A stretch of 64,000 nucleotides of DNA from DASYXT01 sp035934555 (GTDB taxonomy: Bacteria; Verrucomicrobiota; Verrucomicrobiia; Limisphaerales; UBA8199), in assembly GCA_035934555.1 (NCBI GenBank), contig DASYXT010000141.1, positions 124,001 through 188,000 of the forward strand. Direction: 5' to 3'. Positions within the stretch are counted from its first letter, which is position 1. Every line of letters starts with the position of its first letter. Shown piece by piece: positions 63,509 to 64,000 of this stretch. The notes below the pieces were generated by a model that was not told the origin of the DNA, did no database searches, and saw only the letters and a list, made by a program, of their open reading frames with translations. The position numbers were made by a program, and so were the translations under genes.

Positions 63509-64000
63509 TCAGTTTTGCGGAGTAACCCCCGGGCCGGCGAAGGTCTTCAACAGCAGTTGTGCCAGCGCATTGACCAGCACCGTCACCCCCAGGAGCACCA
63601 GCCCGATTTCAAACAACGCGCTGAAATAAATATCGGTGGTTGCTTCCGTAAATTCATTGGCGATGACACTGGCCATGGTATAGCCGGGCGCGAACAGCGA
63701 TTTGACGATCTCCGGCCGGTTGCCAATCACCATCGTCACTGCCATGGTTTCACCCAAAGCCCGGCCCAAACCAAGAATCACCGCGCCAAACAAGCCTTTG
63801 CGAGCGTAGCTGAGCACTGCGATCCGCGTGGCTTCCCACCGGGTCGCCCCCAGCGCATACGCGGCTTCCCGCTGCAAACCAGGCACCGAGCGCAGGATTT
63901 CGCGCGACACCGACGTAATGATCGGCAGGATCATGATCGCAATGATGATCCCTCCCGCCAGCATGCTGACCCCGTAAATAGGTCCCTGAAAAATGGGCAA
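63509..64000 (-). CDS. pstC: Phosphate ABC transporter permease PstC, C-terminal part
   Basis: The frame runs off the right edge of the window, so only the last 163 residues are visible. They contain the transport motif REAAYALGATRWEATRIAVL (in part LQREAAYALGATRWEAT), followed by GLGRALGETMAVTMVIGNRPEI, typical of PstC. At least three membrane helices are in this part. The N-terminal half and the phosphate-binding protein gene pstS, if adjacent, lie beyond 64000. The gene heads the order pstC-pstA-pstB-phoU in the window. Confidence 0.93.
   Translation of the reverse strand: MPIFQGPIYGVSMLAGGIIIAIMILPIITSVSREILRSVPGLQREAAYALGATRWEATRIAVLSYARKGLFGAVILGLGRALGETMAVTMVIGNRPEIVKSLFAPGYTMASVIANEFTEATTDIYFSALFEIGLVLLGVTVLVNALAQLLLKTFAGPGVTPQN

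Overview
The window is about 64 kb of GC-rich, densely coding bacterial chromosome with no transposase, phage gene, rRNA, tRNA or CRISPR array that I could find. Gene content points to a free-living member of the Verrucomicrobiota or a close PVC relative: many secreted glycoside hydrolases, DUF3472 and TIGR03790 proteins, Tat-exported Gfo/Idh/MocA oxidoreductases, SUMF1-type domains, LamG and discoidin-type modules, and a long-form IspG. This placement comes from the type of genes, not from a marker-gene comparison. Many starts are GTG or TTG and few have a clear Shine-Dalgarno sequence, so several start sites are uncertain.

Layout. 0-17.6 kb is a polysaccharide-oriented region: the end of a LamG protein, DUF3472, a GH35 beta-galactosidase, a large secreted carbohydrate-binding-type protein, GH39, a GH144/glycoamylase-like enzyme, then rlmN, a receiver-PP2C regulator, a SUMF1-domain protein and a Tat-type oxidoreductase. 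17.6-21.5 kb holds purE, a metallo-hydrolase, a TIGR03790 protein and a small unknown. 21.4-28.2 kb is a four-gene ABC-2 export cassette on the minus strand. 28.3-35.2 kb holds a membrane protein, a fructuronate-reductase-like SDR coupled to a LarA-type racemase, an unknown secreted protein and a GH28 enzyme. 35.1-37.8 kb is an ICMT-like protein with phoR and phoB, preceded by a Pho-box-like site. 37.8-44.4 kb holds a second Tat-type oxidoreductase, an overlapping HIT-phoH-ybeY set and two MFS transporters. 44.5-54.7 kb has a duplicated DUF3857/transglutaminase protein, a zinc-ribbon GNAT, a GH38 alpha-mannosidase and a beta-helix protein. 54.7-61 kb is the envelope and isoprenoid group uppS-cdsA-dxr-rseP-ispG. 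61-64 kb is pstC(partial)-pstA-pstB-phoU.

How it fits together. The extracytoplasmic hydrolases (GH35, GH39, GH144-like, GH28, GH38) and the sugar-acid pair (SDR plus LarA-like) suggest breakdown of plant or microbial polysaccharide, with galactose-, mannose- and galacturonate-containing glycans likely among the substrates. PhoBR and PstCAB-PhoU together give a nearly complete phosphate-starvation circuit, split by about 24 kb. Four secreted proteins end in the same kind of C-terminal module, which may be a surface or sorting domain. Between genes lie families of short palindromic repeats, several of them placed like terminators; these are the most unusual non-coding structure in the window.
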